From Ophiocordyceps camponoti-saundersi (nom. inval.) (lineage: Eukaryota > Ascomycota > Sordariomycetes > Hypocreales > Ophiocordycipitaceae), in NCBI GenBank assembly GCA_003339415.1, contig PDHQ01000069.1, forward strand, positions 94,883 to 158,882: 64,000 nt of DNA. The letters run 5' to 3'. The notes below the pieces were generated by a model, which was given only the letters and a program-made list of their open reading frames with translations, ran no database searches and was not told where the DNA came from. A program made the translations under genes and the position numbers. Numbering within the stretch: position 1 is the stretch's first letter; each line of letters begins with the position of its first letter. Below, piece by piece: positions 12,401 to 23,021 of the stretch.

Positions 12401-12604
12401 AGAGAGAGAGAGAGAAATAACGAAAAAGAAAGTAGGCCGAGGATAAACGAGCGAGATGAATGACTATATAAAGGCGCCCTTACTCTCATCTCCATCACTC
12501 TCTTCTCCGGAAAGCACCAGCATCCGGACCTTGTTTTACACATTCTTTTTGTGAGACCGACCAAGTTTACAGTTCAGACTCGACGATTCGCCCCTGCAGC
12601 GATA
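9434..12604. other. Gene-poor 3.2 kb region
   Basis: No complete gene is visible. A possible relic lies at about 9880-10135 on the plus strand, where one frame reads like protein but is interrupted by stops. Near its right end a GA microsatellite (about 12329-12416) and a TATA box belong to the promoter of the His-rich protein gene. The remainder has short, scattered ORFs only. Confidence 0.5.
12465..12472 (+). promoter_or_regulatory. TATA box of the His-rich secreted protein gene
   Basis: A perfect TATATAAA lies 133 bp upstream of the ATG at 12605 and just downstream of a long GA tract. It is followed by a CT-rich stretch (12483-12530) typical of fungal leaders, which suggests an inducible, strongly expressed gene. 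Confidence 0.6.
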
Positions 12605-13198
12605 ATGAAGTTCTTCACCATCCTCGCCCTCTCGGCCATGGTGCTCGCCGCCCCGTCCCCTGAGCCAGCCCCGGCCCCGGAGCCGGAGCCGGAAGCCAGC
12701 CCGGGCTGCCACGGCGGAGGCGGATGCGGCCATCACCACCACGGACACCACGGCCACCACGGACACCACCACCACGGCCACGCCCCGTATTTCCACAACG
12801 GACACTTCCACTTCGACGACGGGTACTACGAGGGAAGCTGGTACAGCTTCGAGTTCTTCAAGCACGAGCCTCGCCGTTGTGAACGCCAGCGCTACTGCTG
12901 CGATCGCGACTTTAACATCCTTAGCCGACACCACCATGGAGGCCACCACCACGGCCACCACGGCCGCCACGGCCACCACGGCCACCACAACAACTGCGAT
13001 GGAGGTTCTTGGCTCTGCTGCGACCATGGACACCACGAGGTGAGCTTTCTGTTTCTCCCCGTCTTCGAGTCTATGATTTGGCATGTTCTTTCGGAATGGC
13101 TGGCTGACTTGTACTCTCTACCCCTTTTTCTTCTTCAGGGTCACCACATCGATTACCACAGGCACCACTGCCACCCCGACTACTTCAACCACTACTAA
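12605..13198 (+). CDS. Secreted histidine-rich, cysteine-containing protein
   Basis: Two exons, 12605-13039 and 13139-13198; the intron 13040-13138 has GTGAGC and CTTCAG ends and a CTGAC branch. The product is 164 aa. MKFFTILALSAMVLAAP is a signal peptide, followed by a Pro-Glu-Ala stretch. Two blocks of HHGHHGHHG-type repeats flank a central module with aromatic residues and CERQRYCCDRD. Further cysteines occur in CHGGGGC, NCDGG, LCCDHG and HHCHPD. The His and Cys content suggests binding of Zn, Cu or Ni outside the cell, but no family was recognised. The start is the ATG at 12605; the open frame upstream has no ATG and precedes the signal peptide. The repeats are written with varied His codons (CAC mostly), so this is not a simple DNA microsatellite. 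Confidence 0.8.
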   Translation: MKFFTILALSAMVLAAPSPEPAPAPEPEPEASPGCHGGGGCGHHHHGHHGHHGHHHHGHAPYFHNGHFHFDDGYYEGSWYSFEFFKHEPRRCERQRYCCDRDFNILSRHHHGGHHHGHHGRHGHHGHHNNCDGGSWLCCDHGHHEVSFLFLPVFESMIWHVLSEWLADLYSLPLFLLQGHHIDYHRHHCHPDYFNHY

Positions 13199-14189
13199 GC
13201 GGTGTGCCAACTCTGCCACTTTCAGGCGGCGGGGAAACAAGGCTGCGGCAGGGTTATCATCAAGTGTCGTGGAGTCTACACGTGTAGTACATTAGTTATT
13301 TATGTATGTAGGTCGATGACGCGAGCTTCTACGGCAGGAAAAGAAATTTGTGTAATAGGCGACATCGACGGAAGGGAAAAAAAAATAATAATAAAAAGGA
13401 GAGGTTTTTTTTTTCGACGACATGTGCATTTCTTTTGTTGCTGAGACTGGGAGGGCTTTTCAGTTGCAAGGAAAAGTCCTTACTTATAAGTTGATCGTAA
13501 AGAAGCTTTCTGCAAAGGTTGGTAGCAAAGAAGAGAAGTTGCAAAGACGAGGTTGAGCTTCCCAGATCGCTTGTTGTTGTTATCATAGTTGACTGTAGTT
13601 GCTGTTGCTGATGTTGTCGTGAACCTCCTTGTCGTCATCGCCTTCTTCACGCTTTCTAGAAGCTCTCCATGGGCTTCCGGCCGGATAAAATCGTCTTTCC
13701 GGAAACAAGAGCCTCCCTCGGTGAAGAACCTACGAGGCTACAATGAAAGACTCCCACTTAGTACCCACCTACCCTACAATTTTCTTCATTATGAGTCCCG
13801 TCATGGATTCTTCTTACATCAGCCAAATCGACCAAGTTGAAGAGGGAGAAGAAGAAGAAGCATCTCTACAAGATGAACCCTCAAGAGTTTACTCGCATCA
13901 AGCATCAAATGGCTGTCAAGTACCTGCCTAGATAGGTTCATACATGGAATTGACAGCTTCTTGTCCTCTATCCTGTCTGTCTTTCACCCCTCAAATAGGC
14001 AAAAATCTTCATGTCTTTAAACCCCTGTAGCTAGCGGGTCACGACACAATGTAGGTAGATCGCTCTATCCATACTCCGCACACCTTCACGAGAGGAGGGG
14101 GGAACAATAAAAATCCCCCATCTCCTTGTCCTGCCCATCATCATCCTCCCACCCCCTCACTCGGACCCCTCACCAAATCCTCTAGGCCA
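13199..14189. other. Intergenic region
   Basis: About 1 kb between the His-rich gene and MSS1. It holds A-rich and T-rich runs at 13378-13412 and no ORF with recognisable content. The last 100 bp before 14190 are CT-rich and probably the MSS1 leader. Confidence 0.5.
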
Positions 14190-16068
14190 ATGCTTCGACG
14201 CGGCCTGCAGCTCGCTCTCGTCCAACATCATCGCTCGCCGTCGTCGCCTTCGCTGCTGCCCCCAAGGCGCTTCCTCGCGCCCGGAAGACGTCCAAGCTCC
14301 TCGTCTTCGTCATCCATCGGCCTGGCCGGCGACACCATCTATGCCCTGTCGACGGGCCTCGGCCGCGCCGCCATCGCAGTCATCCGTATCACGGGTCCGG
14401 CATGCCTAGATGTGATTATCAATGATGCCTTGGAAGAGAGAGAGAAAGACAGATGGAGAAACATGGAGAAAGGGAAAGAAAAGAGAGAGAAAGAGGGAGA
14501 GAGAGAGAGAGAGAGCTGACATCAGCCACTCGACTTGCAGGTCTACCGCAGCTTGTGCCCCGGCAAGGCACCTCCGCTACCCCGAAAGGCGACGATACGC
14601 ACACTGCGAGACGACCATGACCAGGTTCTCGACCCGCAGGCGCTAGTGCTGTTTTTCCCTGGACCCAAGACGGTCACGGGCCAGGATGTGCTCGAGCTGC
14701 AGGTCCACGGCGGGACAGCGACGGTTCGGGCCGTGTTGGCGGCCGTGCCCCGTTGCGGCCGTGGCCGAGTGCGATACGCCGAGCCGGGCGAATTTACCCG
14801 TCGGGCTTTCTTCCACGGCCGTCTGGAGCTCGCCCAGGTAGAGGCTCTGGGCGATGCGCTGGCGGCCGAGACGGAGCAGCAGCGTAGGGCCGCCGTAGGA
14901 GGCAGCTCTGGCGCGCTTGGTCGACGGTACGAGGGCTGGCGGCGGCAATTGCTGGAGGCGAGGGCCGAGCTGGAAGCCCTCATCGACTTTTCCGAGGATC
15001 AGCACTTCAACCAGTCGCCGACGGGGCTGCTTCGTGGCGTCGTGGTTCGCATCGACGACATGCGCAAAACCATGCGGCTCCATGACCGCATGGCCTATCG
15101 CGGAGAGTTGCTGCGGCGGGGCATCCGGGTCGCCTTGCTTGGCCCGCCTAACGTCGGTAAGAGCTCGCTGATGAACCTCATCGTCGGGCGCGAGGCGTCC
15201 ATCGTGTCGGCCGAGGCGGGCACGACGCGCGACGTGATAGAGGCTGGGCTGGATCTCGGCGGTTATCTCTGCAGTTTTGCCGACACGGCCGGTTTCCGCG
15301 GCGGTATCGGCGACGGCGACGGAGAAAGGAAGAACGTCGTCGGCGCCGTCGAGGCAGAGGGCATCAGGCGCGCCAGGCAGCAGGCGCGCGACGCTCATGT
15401 CGTCGTGGCCATGGCCTCGATCGAGAGGGGGCCGAAGATTGTCTACGACGAAGAGACGCTCAGTCTCGCTTCCGTAGCACTAGCGCACCTCGTCGTCGTC
15501 AACAAGAGCGACGCCGTACCGGCGGATGAAGCCAATGAGCTCGTGCGCCGCTTCCACGAGGAGGTCGTGCGCCGCATTCACGAGGAGAAGGGGGCCCGTC
15601 ACGGCGGCGCCGTCGTCGAAGCAACGCCGCGACCTCTTCTCATCTCTTGCGCCGAAGAGGCAGACGGTTCCGCAGTACGAGCCGTGGCCGATGCCCTGAT
15701 GGAGTCGTTCTCGCGGATGACGTACGTAGATGACGAGATGCTACTCGGCGTCACCGAAAGACAGCGGCAGCTACTGGCCTGTTGCCGAGAGCACCTGGGC
15801 GACTTTAGCGGCGAGGCGGGCAAGGCAGAGCCGGATGTGGTTCTGGCTGCCGAGCATTTGCGTATGGCTGCTAATTGTCTGGCTTGTATTACTGGGAGGG
15901 TTGAGGGGGGGGATGTGGAGGAGCTGCTGGGCGTTGTGTTTGAGAGGTGAGTTTTTTTTTTTACGTTTTGATCGTCTCTATTCCTTGTCCTCCTTCTGTG
16001 GGTTTGTTTCTCAGTAAGGAGTTATCGGTGGCTGACGAACGATTGATAGGTTCTGTGTTGGCAAGTGA
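14190..16068 (+). CDS. MSS1: Mitochondrial tRNA modification GTPase MnmE/Mss1/GTPBP3
   Basis: Three exons, 14190-14411, 14541-15946 and 16050-16068; introns 14412-14540 and 15947-16049. The product is 548 aa. An Arg/Ser-rich N-terminus fits a mitochondrial presequence, followed by the MnmE N-domain (DTIYALSTGLGRAAIAVIR, VHGG, EFTRRAF). The G domain has G1 GPPNVGKSS, G2 GTTRD, G3 DTAGFR and G4 NKSD. The C-terminal FCVGK, whose Cys is needed for the tRNA reaction, is encoded mostly by a 19-nt final exon. With Mto1 the enzyme modifies the wobble uridine of mitochondrial tRNAs. The first intron contains a GA repeat with a CTGAC branch. Reading through the last intron would end the protein just before the catalytic tail. 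Confidence 0.93.
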
Positions 16069-16134
16069 TGGTGATGGTGATGGTGATGGTGGTGATGGTG
16101 GTGGTGATGGTGATGATGATGATGACGATGATGG
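16066..16134 (+). repeat. TGG/TGA trinucleotide repeat in the MSS1 3' region
   Basis: An imperfect run of GATGGT/GATGAT units starts immediately at the MSS1 stop codon and extends about 65 bp. It is probably transcribed as part of the 3' UTR. Confidence 0.7.
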
Positions 16135-16682
16135 GAGAGAATGTGGTGAAGCAAATATCACGATGATCTGATGGAAGAGATAGATGGTAGACAAGCAATG
16201 TCTTCTCTATGTAAAACCGTCGACCTCAACTCCATATGATGCAATTCTATCCCAATCCAAGAGATCTATAAACAACGGAGAAGAGAATGCCCAATGCTGT
16301 TTCCTCATGTCCTGTCTGATGATGCCACGACAGGACCTCCCCCCCCCCATCTCCCACACCACCCCCCCCTTCCCTTCCCCTCTCAGAATAAGCCATCAAC
16401 CCAGAACGCACACTCTATGCAATGCTCTAAATCCGCCATGCAAAAATCCGAAATCAAGCTCTGAAGCTTCTTTTCTATGCCCGCCCATCTTTTTCTCTTC
16501 TTCTATGTCGATGACTTCTTTCCCCCCCCCTACCATAGTTTCAAGACGCCGAATATGCTATTTCGCTGAGCCATGCCATGTGAAGAGTGATCTTTCTTTT
16601 CTTTGAAGAAGGATGAGATAAAAAAAAATGTAAGGAAAAGACAGAGAGAGAGAGAGAGAGAGAGAGGGAGAAGGGTGGGCGT
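16135..16682. other. Intergenic region
   Basis: Downstream of MSS1 and of the small minus-strand ORF. It contains short poly-C runs near 16339-16371 and a GA microsatellite at about 16640-16670. No gene is seen. Confidence 0.5.
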
Positions 16683-16805
16683 TCATCGTTTGTCGGACCC
16701 GTCGTTGGAGCCGCCGTTGGAGCCGGAGCCGGAGCCGCGGACGACGTTGTAGCCTGATCGGCCTTGGTTCGTGAGTTCGTATGGAGAGGAGGAGGGGGCG
16801 GCCAT
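16683..16805 (-). CDS. Small protein, 40 aa, candidate
   Basis: A 41-codon ORF begins with an ATG in strong context (CCAAAAATGG) and ends at TGA (16685-16683). The peptide begins MAAPSSSPYELTNQG and continues with a Gly/Ser/Asn-rich tail ending SDKR. The sequence upstream looks like a genuine mRNA start: a TATA box at 17075-17068, then about 260 nt of CT-rich, ATG-poor leader with CACACAC and CAACCTCAGC elements. Small Tyr/Asn/Gly-rich proteins of this type occur in other filamentous fungi, but I cannot name a family. No signal peptide is seen. Conservation would be the key test. Confidence 0.45.
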   Translation of the reverse strand: MAAPSSSPYELTNQGRSGYNVVRGSGSGSNGGSNDGSDKR

Positions 16806-17067
16806 TTTTGGAGAGGTGTGTGAGTGAGTGTGTGTGTGTTGACGGGTTTTGCTGAGGTTGAAGAAGAGAGGATAGATGTATGTATGTATGTATGATGTGT
16901 CTTGTTGTTTTTGCTCTCAAATCCCGTCTTCTAAATGCTGATTGACTGACTGAGTTGATTGAAGAACAGTTGCAATGTTTTCTTAAGATGTATGTATGTA
17001 TGTATGTGAAGATGTGAAGATGTTTAAGATGAAGAGAGGCAGAAACTGGAGGGGAGTTAAAGGCAAA

Positions 17068-17075
17068 TTTATATA
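17068..17075 (-). promoter_or_regulatory. TATA box of the 40-aa ORF
   Basis: TATATAAA on the minus strand, about 265 nt upstream of the ATG at 16805, followed by a CT-rich leader. The distance is longer than usual, so a leader intron or a different start is possible. Confidence 0.4.
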
Positions 17076-17227
17076 CCCATCTCGTCCCATCCCCCATCCC
17101 ATCCCATCCCCATCCGGGAACCATCCCCATCCCATCCGGAGCCAAGCCATGCTCATGTCCATCCATTGAATCATTTCATTCATCCACCACGTTGTACATA
17201 CATACATACATACAGTACATACAATTC

Positions 17228-17228
<1 letters not shown>

Positions 17229-17263
<35 letters not shown>
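17229..17263 (+). repeat. Poly-C tract (35 nt)
   Basis: Uninterrupted run of C followed by a further C-rich stretch up to the N gap at 17314. The complementary strand could form a G-quadruplex. The exact length may be unreliable because homopolymers are prone to sequencing error. Confidence 0.8.
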
Positions 17264-17264
<1 letters not shown>

Positions 17265-17313
17265 CGCGCCCCCACCCCCCCCCCCCGCCCCCCCTCCCCC
17301 CCCCCATCCGAAC

Positions 17314-17323
17314 NNNNNNNNNN
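17314..17323. other. Assembly gap of 10 N
   Basis: Ten consecutive N at the right edge of a C-rich stretch. This is probably a placeholder for an unresolved homopolymer or repeat rather than a measured length. Confidence 0.95.
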
Positions 17324-17946
17324 CACTCCATCGCCATGTCCTCCCCTTTAAACTTTTCTTTTCTCCCCCCCCTTGTACCTCCACACAAACATACACAACA
17401 CACACTCCCCCCCCCCCCCCCCCCCCCCCCCTTCTCCCCTTGTCAATATGTATGCATGTATGCACCCACCCACTCACCCATGTAATGGATGTATGTATGG
17501 ATGGATGTACGGATACAAAGAGCCAGCCAGCCATCCAGCCCAAACATCCCCTCTCTCGGCATCCGGAACGAAACAACATAGGGCTGACCACAACGAGGCT
17601 TATCTCACCCAGCCCAACCCTTCTAGAAGGGAAGGATCACGACGAATAGGAAGTTCCATGGGGGCGGGAAAAGAAAAAAAAAAACCCACTCCCACAACCG
17701 TATTCCGTAGCAGGAAAACGGGTACAGACTAATCCCGTACGGACGCTGCAGCAGTAGCAAGTAGCAGCGATAAAAAGCAATTATAAGCGGGAAAGTTGAA
17801 ATAAAAAACACGTGGGATTTTTTTTTTCCCTTCCTTTTTCTTCTCTCTTATTTTTACCCTCCTTCTCGGTTCCGACCCTTCGGTGCGAGGACGGAAATAG
17901 ATTGGGGGAGTTGCTTGTCCACACGCCCCCCCCCCCCCCCCCTTTC

Positions 17947-17947
<1 letters not shown>

Positions 17948-18010
<63 letters not shown>
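17948..18010 (+). repeat. Poly-C tract (63 nt)
   Basis: The longest homopolymer in the window, preceded by another run at about 17926-17942. A 25-nt run also lies at 17407-17431. Together these form a cluster of four C tracts within 800 bp, all on the plus strand. Confidence 0.85.
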
Positions 18011-18012
<2 letters not shown>

Positions 18013-19147
18013 AACCTGGGATAGAGAGGCGCCGTTGCTGCAACGCTTTCTTTTTTTTTTCTTTTCCCCTCCCGCTTCTTTTCTTCCCTATTTTCTGTCC
18101 TCCTTTACGTGTCTGGAAATCGAGAGGGGGGAAGGAAGCAAACATTAAAAAGCAAGGAAGCAAGGGAAAAAGGAACAGATTCTTATTTTATCCTTGGCGG
18201 TCAAGAGGAGGAGAAGGAGAAGAAGGAGAAGGAGAAGAAGATACCTACATAGATGGTTATTGTCACGATGGAGTAGAATAGGTAGAATACATAGTATACG
18301 GATAGCATACCTAGCATAGCCGGCATCGTGACTCTTTTCTCTCTTTCCTTTCTTTCCTTCTTCCACTCTTTCTTCCACACACACCCTCTCAAAGTCATCA
18401 TCATCATCATCATCATCATCGTCTCGTGTGCTGCCGCTGCCACCGCCGCCATCACCGAAATCGTGACTAACACTGTAATCTCCCTTGTAATCCATACTCT
18501 CTCTGTCCCATCCACGTATCACGTCTACCTACTATACGGATACAATGTATGTACATACATATGTAGGTAGGTATGCATGCATGCATGCACCTCCGGACGT
18601 ACATATCCGGACATACTCATACATACCTACATACATATATACACACACGCACACGAGGCTCGGTCAAGCATGACCAAGCACAGCAGCAGCAGAAAAAAAA
18701 AGGGCACAAAAGGGATCAGGCAGCAGCTTAATCGACAATGCAATGACAAAAGAACACATACTCACATATCATCGCGGCCCCCCGACCCTGATTAGGTACT
18801 CACTCCCGTCAGCGCCGCCTCCCTACCGACCAGCCTACTAGGTCCCTACCTAGTAGGTAGGTACTACTCCGTACTTACCTGTCCAAGGTCCCTCTACCTT
18901 TTACCCTTTGCCTTCCATGGTATCCGTACATACAGGCTGCTGGCGTATGTAGTATGTACAGCCTGTCCGTACAAGGGGGGGCAGATGCGTCACTCGAGAT
19001 AGAACGGGTAAACGACTTACCGAAGACTAGCATCTCAGACAAGATGCAATCCAGACCTACATATCCGTACTATCCGGAGAAATTAGGTACCTACTGACGG
19101 ACAAGATGCAGACGCTCAGCCGCCTATTACCACCCCCATCTACGTAC

Positions 19148-19169
19148 ATTAGAAAGAGAGGGAGAGAGC

Positions 19170-19217
<48 letters not shown>

Positions 19218-19226
19218 CAGAGAGAC
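19148..19226 (+). repeat. GA dinucleotide microsatellite
   Basis: A nearly pure (GA)n run of about 60-70 bp with flanking imperfect GA sequence, just downstream of the GH63 gene. Confidence 0.85.
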
Positions 19227-19301
19227 AGATGTACGGATATGCTTCTTCGTATCCCACCGCTAAATCTCCTCCTCCTCCCCCTACTCCCCCTACTACTCCC
19301 C

Positions 19302-22159
19302 TCACTTCTCCTCCTCCAACTCCTCCATCGTCATCAGCTTCAACACCAAACTAGTCCACCCAGTAAAGTGCCGCGTCCTCTGTCCCTTCCCCGTCTCGGG
19401 ACTGTACTGCTCCCAAGCGAACCCCGTCTCCTTCCAGCTCTCGTACACAGTCCGCACCAGATTCCGACGCAGCTCCTTGTAAAGGCCACGCGCCCTCGAC
19501 CGAAAAGGCCCGTTTCCTGTGGCGATGCTCTGTGGGCGAAGCAGCAGAGTGGTAAAAAAAAAGAGGGAGGAAAAGAAAACACACCTGGTTAGCACTTTGG
19601 ACCTGCAGTAGATGGCCAATCAAGGAAGAGAGAGGGGGGGGGAGTGAGAGAGAAAGGGGACAGGGGAGAAGGGAAGGGAAGAGAAGGGGAGGGGAGGGGA
19701 GGGGGGGAGTCATCTTGACACGAGCCCCTGTCATGCCAGGAATAAAGAAAGAAACAATGAGAAAAAGGAATCATCCTCATCGTCATCCTCATCATTGTCA
19801 TCATCATCGTCATCATCACCACCACCACCACCACCACCATCACCACCAAAATCAGCCTTACCCGAAGATGCGTCACAGCCATGTAATTCACCGGCATCCA
19901 CACCGGCCCCCTCCAGTAATTCTCTTCGCTGCCGTAAAGCGAATCCCCCCGGCTCAGGCTGCGCAGCCCGTACCGACTCCAGAGCCGACCCTCGTCCGCC
20001 ATCAGATCCAACGTCCGTCCGACCCGAGCGTCCTCTTCCCCGACGAGGCCCACCAGCACCGGCATCAGCGAGACGTATCCCCCATGACAAACCAGCTTAT
20101 GCTCCTCAAACTCGTCCACCGTCGCGTCGCAGAAGCATCCCTCCGACTCCGACCAATGCAACGACTCCAGGTTCGCCAAGATGCCTTCCAACCGCCCCCG
20201 AAGCTCCTCCGTCTCCTCGGCCATCCCGAGCCCGTCTGCCAACCGCATCAGCGTCTTCGTCATCAACCCGACCCACGAAAGCAGGTCCACGTGCAGCTCG
20301 CCCGGATGCGGAGGCTGCGCTCGCGGGTAATCGTCCAGCCCGCTCGTCAGGCAGTGCTTCTCGCTCCGGCCTCGCCACCGGTAGGCTTCCATCCTGCTCG
20401 ACCGGTCGTACGACTTGACATCGCCGCTCTGCGTCTTGCGAAACCAGTCATACTGCCGCCGCAGCAGGGGGTAGAGCCTTCGCAGGTAGTCCCACCCCAT
20501 CTCCTTCTGCTCCTCGTGCGCCGTGTAGAGCCGCCGCTGCTGCTCCTGCTCCTGCTGCTGCTCGAGGAGAATGCCGCTGCCGTCGTCGCCCATGCTGCTG
20601 CTGCTATTCTGCGGCAGCGGCAGCAGTCGCTCCACCAGCCGATCCACCACGAGGAACAGCGTCGGCGGGTTGGCGTAATGAGGATACTGCACCTGAAACT
20701 CCTCCGGCACCTTGCTGCGCGCTTCCGCACCGAGAATCTGCTCGCGCGGGATCCAACCATCTTCGTCCATCGTGCCGAACCAGCTGCGCACAATGTCGAG
20801 CGCTAGGTCCAGGTCCCATTCGGAAATCAGCAGCAGATGATAGCCCTCGTCCCACAAGAAGCCGCGCGGGAAAAACGGCCGCGACGGAATGCTGGTGAAG
20901 AGCTCGTACGGCCCCTCGAGCTTCTGCGCCCCTCGAGCCCGCGCCTTGGCCGTCTCGACCCAGAATCCCTCGTCCGCTTCTTCGTACTCGGCCGCGTATG
21001 ATCGATCCACCAGCTGCTCGCCGTAAAAGTAGCCGATGCCGCCGATGAGATTTGAGAGCATGCTCTTGCCAAACTTGACATACTCGTCCCCCTTGAACGG
21101 CGCCTTGAGGTCGAAGACGCGGGCGAAGCGCTCGGCAAAGGCCTCTGACGTCCGGCTCATCTCGCGCGTCGCATCCTCCGACGTCAGCTCCAATTCCGCC
21201 GAAGCCGACGAAAACAAGACGTCGAACTCGAACGGGCCCTCGAATGTCTTTTGCACCACGTGCACATTTCCCTGGTCAGGCTTGTGCTGGATGCGATAGA
21301 CCTGCCATGGAGGCAGCGGCGGCGGCGTCTCGTCGTCGACGTCTTTCATCACCTCCGCCGCCGAACTCTGCAGCTGCTGAAAGACGACGGTCTTGGCCTG
21401 CCAGAGCATGTCCTCCGGAAGCTGCTGACTATGCACGATAGTCGTGTCCCCAAGCCGCTCGTCCCCCGTCGGATGGTCGCCCTTTCCCTCGGTGATCTTG
21501 ATGCTATAGGCGCCGAGGGCCTTCGAGCTGCCGCGGAAGAAGACGTCGCCCTTGAAGCCCGTCGTAGACGAGTCATCCTGGTCCACCACCGGCTCGAGAT
21601 TCCCGTCTCCCTCCTGCGCGAGGTAGTAGAGAACCGTCGTCTTAAGCTTGTCCGGAGCACCTGCGCGAGGCGTACCCCGTATTCTCGCAGCCCAACTACC
21701 TCCGTGGCCACCGCCGGGAACCTTGATAAACGAAGTCGTTATGTCTACGTTGTTGCCCTCATCGTGGATAGTCTGCACGCCGCCCGTGCGCGCATCGTAC
21801 TCGTCCCAGCCGTAGCCATGGATGTCGCTCCCCTGCTCGCAGGTATATCGAAAGCCTGAAAATCAGCAGGCCAGCACAAACGCCTTATCCCCTCCCCAAG
21901 AACAGGGAGAAGCAACAAACACACCGTCCTTGATATCGTTGAAGTCCTCCACCCGCCCCCACATGAGGCCACTCCAAAGCGCCTTGGGCGTTCTCGGACG
22001 CAATCCAAAGTACAGATTCGGCTTGTAAGGTCCCCAAAACAGGCTCTGGTTATTGAGCCGACTGATTTCCGCCGTCAGTACAGACTCATCGCCAGAGGCA
22101 CCCACGAGCGTCGATGCTGCCGCTGTAAGGAGCAAGGCGAGGCCCTTCAGCTTTGCCAT
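19302..22159 (-). CDS. CWH41: Mannosyl-oligosaccharide glucosidase (processing alpha-glucosidase I, GH63)
   Basis: Four exons: 22159-21925, 21855-19862, 19602-19585 and 19529-19302, giving 824 aa. Introns are 21924-21856, 19861-19603 (259 nt, repeat-rich) and 19584-19530. The enzyme trims the outermost glucose of N-glycans in the ER. MAKLKGLALLLTAAAS is a signal peptide or anchor. Family landmarks include NNQSLFWGPYKPNLYFGLRPR, FRYTCEQGSDIHGYGWDEYD, PSRPFFPRGFLWDEGYH (probable acid Asp) and YGSEENYWRGPVW (probable base Glu). The third exon is an 18-nt microexon coding VQSANQ; it is required to keep frame and matches the family's C-terminal region. The ATG at 22159 is preferred over an in-frame GTG upstream. 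It is divergent from the snRNP gene with about 300 bp between starts. Confidence 0.93.
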
Positions 22160-22466
22160 ACTGATGACATGTAGCACTCGACGCTTGGACTGGATATCGA
22201 TGAAAAGGGACCTCGCTGTGGTCGAAAGGGGGGAAGAAAGAAGATAGGGCGAGACGGTTTCGATTCTCGACCACGTTTACATCGAGCTCCGGGAGAGGCT
22301 GCCCCAGCGCGTCTTAGTAGGGGTCCAAGCTTGTGTGACAGACGCCACGAGCCACAAGCACCGCCACCGCATCAGCCTCATTCAATCATCCAAACCACCA
22401 ACAAATCATCTCCCCAACTCTCCTCACCAAGGCTTCGCCCTCACACACCACAATCACCCAACCACA

Positions 22467-23021
22467 ATGAACGACTCCCGTCGCAGCCGCCGCCCAACCC
22501 GTCGTGACCCTCGTCCCCATAGGAGCAACCGCTCGCGGTCGCGATCGCGCTCCCGCTCCCCAGTCCGAAAGCGCCGCTCGCGCTCCCCACGTCGCTCGCG
22601 ATCCCCACGTCGCTCGCGATCCCCCCGCCGCTCGCGCTCCCCCTACCGGAGACACGAGCGCGACCCTCGCCGGGGCAGACGCCCGTCCGTCTCGCCTCCT
22701 CGCGCCGAGAAGCACAGCCGAGCGCAAAACCAGCCCGTCGCTCCCTCAGCGGATAAGAAGAAGACCACAACGACGAATACGCATCCGACGACGGTGCCGG
22801 ATAAACAGCGTGCTCCTCCCCCGGACGCAAACGACGACGAAAACGAAGATGATGCCGACGCTCTCCAGGCCATCATGGGGTTCGGCGGCTTTGGCTCCAC
22901 AAAGGGAAAGAAAATCCCCGGAAACGACGTCGGCGCTGTGCGCAAGGAGAAGAAAACCGAATATCGGCAATACATGAATCGCCAGGGAGGCTTTAACCGC
23001 CCACTGAGCCCGACGCGATGA
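22467..23021 (+). CDS. U4/U6.U5 small nuclear ribonucleoprotein 27 kDa protein (SNRNP27)
   Basis: Single exon, 184 aa, starting at the ATG at 22467 with context CACAATGAAC. The N-terminal half is an Arg-Ser domain with many RSRSP repeats, as in the human 27K tri-snRNP protein. The C-terminal conserved block contains IMGFGGFGSTKGKKI, GNDVGAVRKEKKTEYRQYMN and RQGGFNRPLSP, which is diagnostic of the family. The protein belongs to the U4/U6.U5 tri-snRNP and is thought to act in 5' splice-site handling. The longer open frame starting at 22335 lacks an ATG-supported extension. It converges on the formin gene 235 bp away. Confidence 0.93.
   Translation: MNDSRRSRRPTRRDPRPHRSNRSRSRSRSRSPVRKRRSRSPRRSRSPRRSRSPRRSRSPYRRHERDPRRGRRPSVSPPRAEKHSRAQNQPVAPSADKKKTTTTNTHPTTVPDKQRAPPPDANDDENEDDADALQAIMGFGGFGSTKGKKIPGNDVGAVRKEKKTEYRQYMNRQGGFNRPLSPTR

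Larger units (their letters stand above)
16806..19301. other. Low-complexity intergenic region with assembly gap
   Basis: About 2.5 kb dominated by simple sequence. It includes CATA/GTAT repeats (about 16878-16892, 16988-17005, 17198-17222, 18545-18592, 18610-18640), three long poly-C tracts, a run of ten N, ATC repeats near 18396-18421, palindromic TACCTAG sequence near 18830-18870 and a GA tract at 19148-19226. No convincing gene other than the small ORF leader at its left edge. Confidence 0.65.

Noticed and set aside
12536..13084. 182-aa minus-strand ORF rich in Val and Ala
   Set aside because: Antisense shadow of the His-rich secreted protein repeats (CAC read in reverse as GTG).
14643..15398. 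251-aa minus-strand ORF
   Set aside because: Antisense to the G domain of MSS1; no recognisable motif.
19715..20806. 363-aa plus-strand ORF rich in His, Pro and Arg
   Set aside because: It is antisense to the GH63 gene, which has clear family motifs; the composition reflects GC-rich codons on the other strand.
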